Part shown: one piece after another, positions 59,129 through 64,000 of the stretch
How the letters are laid out: each line of letters starts with the position of its first letter
Position numbering within the stretch: the stretch's first letter is position 1
DNA from: Brassica napus
Lineage: Eukaryota; Streptophyta; Magnoliopsida; Brassicales; Brassicaceae
DNA: 64,000 nucleotides
Assembly: GCF_020379485.1 (NCBI RefSeq)
Contig: NC_063448.1
Location: 5,541,726-5,605,725, forward strand
Direction: 5' to 3'
Position numbers and translations under genes: made by a program
The notes under the pieces: model-generated
The model's input: the letters and a program-made list of their open reading frames with translations, nothing else
Told to the model about the DNA's origin: nothing
Database searches by the model: none

Positions 59129-59884
59129 TTTTTGTTTTAATTTAGTAAAAATATAATTAAAGGTTAAAAAAAGGTGGAGATAGAATAGGAATATTTGGCT
59201 AAGTGTGTTTTAAAAAAATGGATATCGAAGAAGAAAATATGATTAATGGTTTTTGAAAAAAAAAATGGAGATAGAAGAAGAATATTTGGCTAAGTGTGTT
59301 TTGAGTGTTTTGTGGCGTGGGCTTGAGTGTTTTGTGCTATATGATTTAAAGAAGATAGAGGATGATAGTTGTGTTCTTATTGTTTCAGAGAGAAGCGATG
59401 AAGAAGTACAAGTTTAAGAGAAAAAGAGGTGAACAATATTTGAGAGAGCAATGCATAAATGAGACAGATTATATAGTCATTGTTTTACAATACACGTGAA
59501 GTGTAGAAACCAACAAAATACTACACTTTCACACCCGTGACACAAACATAATTCATCAACTACAGCTCTACCTACTACAACCCCTGACTAGCTTGTAGAA
59601 AAATCTGAGATCATCATCACCCGTGACACAAACACACCTACTACAACCACAACTATTCGTTTGTTCAACCCGTGACCTGCACAACAAAAAACAAAAGAAG
59701 AAGCAAGACAAATAGTTAGTAACCAAGTAAGCAAATAATCAAGTTAGCGAATAATCAAGCTAGCAAATAATCAAGTAAGCAAATAACCAAGTAAGCAAAT
59801 AATCAACCCGTGACCTGCACAACCTAAACAATCAACAGAACATCATAACTACCTAAACAACTACGCAACTAATCACTGACCAGA
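59129..59884. other. Spacer between transposase and Myb-like gene, with short tandem repeats
   Basis: The two genes point the same way (-). Around 59720-59800 an 18-base word (AAGTAAGCAAATAATC and variants) is repeated about five times, and ACCCGTGACCTGCACAAC occurs at about 59669 and 59804. No ORF of note. Confidence 0.55.
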
Positions 59885-60619
59885 TCAAAGCATCTCAGCT
59901 ACGAGTTTGTCCTTCAGAGACACCTCACTTTCAGTGAGAGTTTCTTTTTTTGAGAGGAGACGATCTAGTAGTTTCTGTTTGGATATGTTCTGTTTCAAGT
60001 CTAGAATGCTCTGTAGTCGATCATATGCAGCTTCATTCCCATTCTTCTTGCGTTTGGCTGCTTTGGAAGCCTTAACACCATGTGGCCTTACCTCTTCCGA
60101 GTCAGGCACCGTCTCTGCAGCTTCCTTCCTTTTCTCCTTTGCACCATCTCTTGGTAAAGAGATAGACCTCCATTTTTTATCGAACCGCAGCTCCCTCCAC
60201 GCATGTTCAAGTGTGAACTTGCCGTGGTAGTCATTGAAGAAGATGTCATGGGCAGACTTCATGACATCGTTCTCATTTTGGCCACTAGCTTGCTCCTTCA
60301 AAGCGGTCTGATAGCTTCCCACAAACTTAGACACCTGGTCATTGAGCCTTCCCCACCTCTGCTTACACTGACTCCACTCTCAAGAAGCAAAGCCTGTGAG
60401 CTGAGGGCTTGAATTGAAATAATCCTCAATTCTTTTCCAAAACGACCCTAACTTATGCTGGTTACTAACTATGGGATCCTTGCTGGTGTTTAACCAAGCA
60501 CTTATGAGGACTAAGTCTTCTTGTGTTGTCCACTTTCTCCTTTCCACCGGTTTAGGAACATCAGAAGACCCTACGTCTATGTTCACAGGGCCAGGAGAAG
60601 TAAGGGAAAACGGATCCAT
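59885..60619 (-). pseudogene. Myb/SANT-like partner protein of PIF/Harbinger, one nonsense codon
   Basis: Start at 60619 (MDPFSLTSPGPVNIDVG). A trihelix/SANT-type DNA-binding segment (RRKWTTQEDLVLISAWLNTSKD; GSFWKRIEDYFN) is interrupted by TGA near 60377-60380 within S*EWSQCKQRW; the frame is otherwise open through FVGSYQTALKEQASG to a basic, coiled-coil tail with repeated Lys/Leu ending at 59885. PIF/Harbinger transposons usually carry such a Myb-like ORF1 that helps bring the transposase to the nucleus and element ends. One stop codon is the only lesion seen. Confidence 0.8.
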
Positions 60620-60745
60620 TGTGTTTCGATTGGTGTGTTTTAAAGTTGGTATGTGTTTTCAGAAGTTGGTTTGAGTTAAGGGTAGAAGGATTGACTATGT
60701 TTTTAAACTAATATTTTGGTTTGCGTTTCTAACTACCAAACATTG

Positions 60746-60896
60746 ATTACACAGATAGCATTCATCAAAACACAACCACTTTCAAATCACATTTTAAAAA
60801 CGTGAACAGAGTGCATTCATTACACATCAAATCACATTTTTAAAACGCTAACAAGTATTACACAGATAGCATTCATCAAAACACAACCACTTTCAA
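60746..60896. repeat. Perfect 40-base direct repeat
   Basis: Copy 1 at 60746-60785 and copy 2 at 60857-60896, beginning ATTACACAGATAGCATTCAT, 111 bases apart, with a partly related spacer (CATCAAATCACATTTTAAAA). It lies upstream of the Myb-like start codon. Confidence 0.85.
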
Positions 60897-61123
60897 GCAT
60901 TCATCACAGCAACCAACTACCCTAGTTCAGTTCGTACTATAGAGTGCATCACATCACTTTCAAAGCATATCAATTAATACAACACAGAAACTAGATTTAT
61001 GAACATCTACTTTACTTCCAAGTCTACCTAGTGAAGTTCAACCAAGCAGCCTACAAGGAAACTACTTCTAGGAAACTACTTCTAGTTCAGTTCAGTTTAG
61101 TTAGAGTGTTTACCTAAACAATT

Positions 61124-61738
61124 TCATTCAAAGCAGACCTTCTCCAGATTAGCCATCTGCACAGTGAGGTTATAAACGTCACCAGTGAGGTGATCAAGCA
61201 GCAAACTGAGCCTTTTAACCTGTGCCTGCACATGGAAACATAGAAACCTTGTTAGTGAATTAAAAAAACCCAAACATTACCAATATTAAGTTCCTATGAG
61301 CTACTCTTAAAAAACGACACTAACCTCAACACTCTCAATCTGTTTATTGAGATTGGGCACCAACTTGATCACCTCATCAGCCTCCTCCACACGCTTACGC
61401 AGGCGTTCGATCTCCTCCTGGACGCCTATTACCCAAGGCTGACGATAATGAAATCCATCAGCCTTGGGGACAACAAAAAAAAACATCAGACAACATAAAA
61501 AAAATTCTATACTAATATATGCGTCTGTTGAGGTATCTCTTACCTCGTAGTTTATGCAGCTGAAGAAGTGCTTCCCAGGATGAGTGTCGTACTCCTCCTT
61601 CCCGCGAACCTCGTCAATGATTCTCCCACCACAGGGACATCTTCTAGGAATCCCATATTCAGAATCGGCCACGTATCCCAACATGTTGCAGTTCTCCTGA
61701 TGCCTTTTTATATCTCTTCTCTCCTCTGCGGGATCCAT
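61124..61738 (-). CDS. GRF zinc-finger, coiled-coil protein, three exons
   Basis: Exons on the - strand: 61738-61544, 61462-61325, 61225-61124, all GT-AG and in frame, 144 residues. The N-terminus is acidic/basic, then a GRF zinc finger (GIPRRCPCGG ... KHFFSCINYE, about 28-65), then HYRQPWVIGVQEEIERLRKRVEEADEV and a heptad-like coiled coil to the end. GRF fingers bind single-stranded nucleic acid in other proteins. Reading only the long ORF would wrongly include intron 1. It is the third gene in a row on the - strand next to Harbinger genes and may be part of that element family in Brassicaceae, but no common ends are seen. It appears intact. Confidence 0.75.
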
Positions 61739-62023
61739 CTGAAGCAGACAAGCAATCTTTTGTCATCATCCTCTTCGTTCTCACACACAGAACAACGAAA
61801 TCGAAGTGTTCTTCCCCAAGGACTTTCGTCGGACGGTTCGGTTCATTACGAAATCGAAGTGTTCTTTCTTCAATTTCATATGAATCTCATGTTTCTTCAC
61901 ACTAGGTATGCGATTTCTTGTATTGATTCTCTTAACTCTAGATTTTTGTAAAAATGATTTGTATTTCTTAAACTAAATTAATTTTAGGTTGATTAATCAT
62001 CTTATAGAGGAACAAAAACTGAA
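61739..62023. other. Upstream region of the GRF gene with a 19-base direct repeat
   Basis: ACGAAATCGAAGTGTTCTT occurs at 61795-61813 and again at 61848-61866, 53 bases apart, just upstream of the GRF start on the - strand. It could be a duplicated promoter element or slippage. Confidence 0.6.
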
Positions 62024-62539
62024 TATGGTTATGTCTGCTGCTAAAAGAGAGAAGAACTTTTTATCTAAAAGTAGAGAAGTCTCGTGCCATGACCGAGATT
62101 GATGAACGAATGAAGAAGGTGCTCACTTTTTCTAACATTCTAAGTTACAGCTTTGTGTTTTTTTTTAAACTCGTAATCCATGCTAGTGCTAGCATGCTGA
62201 CTCTTTGAAGGTACTGTATTGATTTTCTCTCTACTCTAACTTGATGTTTGGTTATGTGTTATTCTTTGTTTTTGATGTTTGGCAGAAGTGAAAGATTCAG
62301 GAAGAATCAGGCCGCAACGCTGAACCAGAACAAGTCTTCCCACCTAGGGTGGTTCCTCAGTTCAGACAGAAGACAGCAATCAAAAATGAGGTGTCTCAGA
62401 GCAAACCTGGTCTCTCCACAGATGTCCTAGCATCGGTCAGTATTTTTTTTATATCTTATTTCTTGAAAGGATAATGATGCATTTCTTTTGTATTTATGGT
62501 TTTGTTTTTCCTGATTCAGGTTTTCGGCGGTTCTTAAAA
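62024..62539 (+). pseudogene. Remnant of the 3' exons of an unidentified gene
   Basis: Segments with protein-like composition and splice-like borders: MVMSAAKREKNF and KVEKSRAMTEIDERMKK in different frames (about 62024-62117), then after a TTTGGCAG acceptor (62278-62285) KIQEESGRNAEPEQVFPP through KPGLSTDVLAS, then GT at 62436, and after TGATTCAG (62520) VFGGS and a stop at about 62536-62538. I do not recognise the protein. The different frames in the first part suggest decay. Confidence 0.4.
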
Positions 62540-62796
62540 GATTAAGAAGAGGCATGTGAAGATATTGCAGGTTGATCAAAGGCTTTATAATATATGTATC
62601 AATGGCATTTTCCATTAGTTTCTGCATATCAACATAGTGAACCTTCACTTACACTGATCTAGCTTTTTTGTACTAAGAATATGAATTAAACAAGTTTTGA
62701 TACTTTTATTTTCTCTCAGAGCATTAACATACTACATGTGAATACAATACTTAGCATTAGTGTATGCGAACAACAACACGAGAGATTGTGCATATA

Positions 62797-63039
62797 TTAT
62801 AAATCATCGAGATGACTAGAAGAACGCAAGGGCTTTGGGAGATCAAGTTGTGTAGTAGCTGCACTTTGACTGTTGGCTGATGAACGATGTAGCCTGCAAC
62901 GGAATGAACCTTTGTGCTTTGTTGGAGCATAAACGCATGTCTTCCCCATTCTGTTGCTGTTATTGAGCAGACCAAGCGAGTCTGTGGACCATGACTTCCT
63001 CAATGGACGATCCTGTCTTGTTTCTGCTGTCTTCTTAGT
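62797..63039 (-). pseudogene. Serine-rich-protein-like fragment
   Basis: - strand frame encoding PLRKSWSTDSLGLLNNSNR, then GKTCVYAPTKHKGSFRCRLHR and a Ser-rich tail, stop at 62797. The Cys-x-x-(S/A)PT-x-H-x-GSFRC-x-LHR block is typical of a small family of plant serine-rich proteins of unknown function. There is no ATG in frame before the motif (the nearest codon is TTG) and a TAG sits upstream near 63045, which may be an intron acceptor (TTTAG) or a true stop. Partial gene or 3' exon. Confidence 0.5.
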
Positions 63040-63045
63040 CTTTCA

Positions 63046-64000
63046 CCACACGGCTAAACGGATTCTTGGGAAGAAAAAAACGTGGGAGTGAAGATACTAT
63101 GAGAGATTTAGGATAGATTTAGTGTAGATTTAGGAAAGATATTTAGGAAAGATATCAACCGAAATATGGAAGTTTCTGTATTTACCGGATTTAGCTATAA
63201 TATGTATCATATGTCGGGCATATCACTTACAGTGGGTGAGAAACCTATTCTTCCCTAAGCGTCACATAAGGTAAAATGCAGAACATGCTATAACACATAA
63301 ACAAGAATAGGTACATCACAAAATTGTGGCTATAAGACGTAATAAAGTTGTAGATAGACTAACGATATCTAGCTAGATGATAGTCTAACGAATTCTAGCC
63401 TAGTTAGAATATACAAAAAAAAATTGTTTGCGTTATATACCCTGGATATATCAACGTATAATATTTAGTATGCAATTTCTAGACTAGGTAGATGGCCAGA
63501 AGTATTCTGACCCGGCTAGAAGATTAAATAAAATATGATTCCACTATTTTGTTTAAAGAAAATTAAACATTTAAATAGTTATATTGAAGTTTCCAATAGA
63601 TTTCATATTTTTTATATTTTTAAAATTTAGTTTACTATTTTTTCCATAACAGAAGGGTAAAACATGTCCAAAATAACCAAAAATATCAAAAGTACTAACA
63701 GGACAAACAAAAGTTCAAAGTGTCTCATTTTTCCAATTATTCCTAAAAAATATCAAAATAATATCTAAAGGTCATCATCAAATAAAAAAAGGAGTACATA
63801 CAGCAATGATGTTATAGATGTTTTCATCTTCTAACAACCGTCAAGAATGTCTCTTTGTTTTCTCAAAAACCATTTTTTCCATAATCAAATTTTATCTTTT
63901 AGTTTTTGTTTGTGTAGAAACTATTTAATTTGCCAATCAAGTTTTTTAACAAATCGATTTCCTAAAATTAAAAAAAATTAGTTTTTCAAAGTTTAAACTA
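63046..64000. other. AT-rich end of window, nothing recognised
   Basis: About 950 bases without ORF, RNA gene or delimitable repeat. If the serine-rich fragment is a 3' exon, its upstream part would lie here, but I could not find one. Confidence 0.5.

Noticed and set aside
61463..61543. Extension of the GRF protein through STDAYISIEFFLCCLMFFF
   Set aside because: This hydrophobic stretch is intron 1: it has GT and AG borders, and removal joins the zinc finger to the HYRQPW block in frame.
1..64000. CRISPR array, bacterial operon, phage or integron signatures
   Set aside because: Introns, LINE, Helitron and plastid-targeted genes show plant nuclear DNA; the repeat arrays seen lack regular spacers.

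Overview
This is plant nuclear DNA, AT-rich between genes, with GT-AG introns and a dense layer of transposons. Gene content and order point to the mustard family (Brassicaceae), probably Brassica/Raphanus or a close relative. From about 29.9 to 48.2 kb I read, in order, likely orthologues of Arabidopsis genes At1g12800, At1g12790, At1g12780, At1g12760, At1g12750 and At1g12740 (names and numbers from memory, no search run).

Layout. 1-5.3 kb: two truncated Ty1/copia elements joined tail to tail as one large palindrome, with an LTR on the right. 5.5-6.9 kb: two blocks of Brassicaceae-type low-complexity repeats. 7.1-8.9 kb: HEMA, glutamyl-tRNA reductase, first step of tetrapyrrole synthesis in plastids. 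9.1-29.4 kb: a stack of insertions whose borders can each be read from target duplications or restored host sequence. These are a young copia (5-bp duplication), a Mutator-like element (9 bp), a short Helitron, and an L1-type LINE (17 bp) that itself received a 4.4-kb Helitron inside ORF1. Removing them puts HEMA and the next gene only about 1.5 kb apart.

29.9-48.2 kb: the gene island. An S1-domain plastid protein (+), a small CLE-like peptide precursor (+), PTD meiotic crossover factor (+), UGE1 UDP-glucose 4-epimerase (+), a membrane RING-H2 ubiquitin ligase (-), a rhomboid-like intramembrane protease (+) and a CYP87A-type cytochrome P450 (-). The genes do unrelated housekeeping, meiotic and signalling jobs and do not form a pathway. 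Between UGE1 and the RING gene, where Arabidopsis has the At1g12770 helicase, there is a scrambled region with an inverted copy of UGE1 exons 6-8.

48.2-57 kb is gene-poor, with a GC-richer motif array and one orphan exon. 57.05-57.3 kb is a tRNA-derived SINE with a 15-bp target duplication. 57.8-61.7 kb holds a decayed PIF/Harbinger transposase, a broken Myb/SANT-like partner gene and an intact three-exon GRF zinc-finger gene. 62-63 kb holds two unidentified or partial host-gene remnants, and the rest is AT-rich with nothing recognised.

The strongest second-look items are the retrotransposon palindrome with arm identity rising toward its centre, the CLE-like gene with an atypical motif, the inverted UGE1 copy beside its parent, and the Helitron-in-LINE nest with an exactly recoverable empty site. 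I did not find a convincing new multi-gene system.
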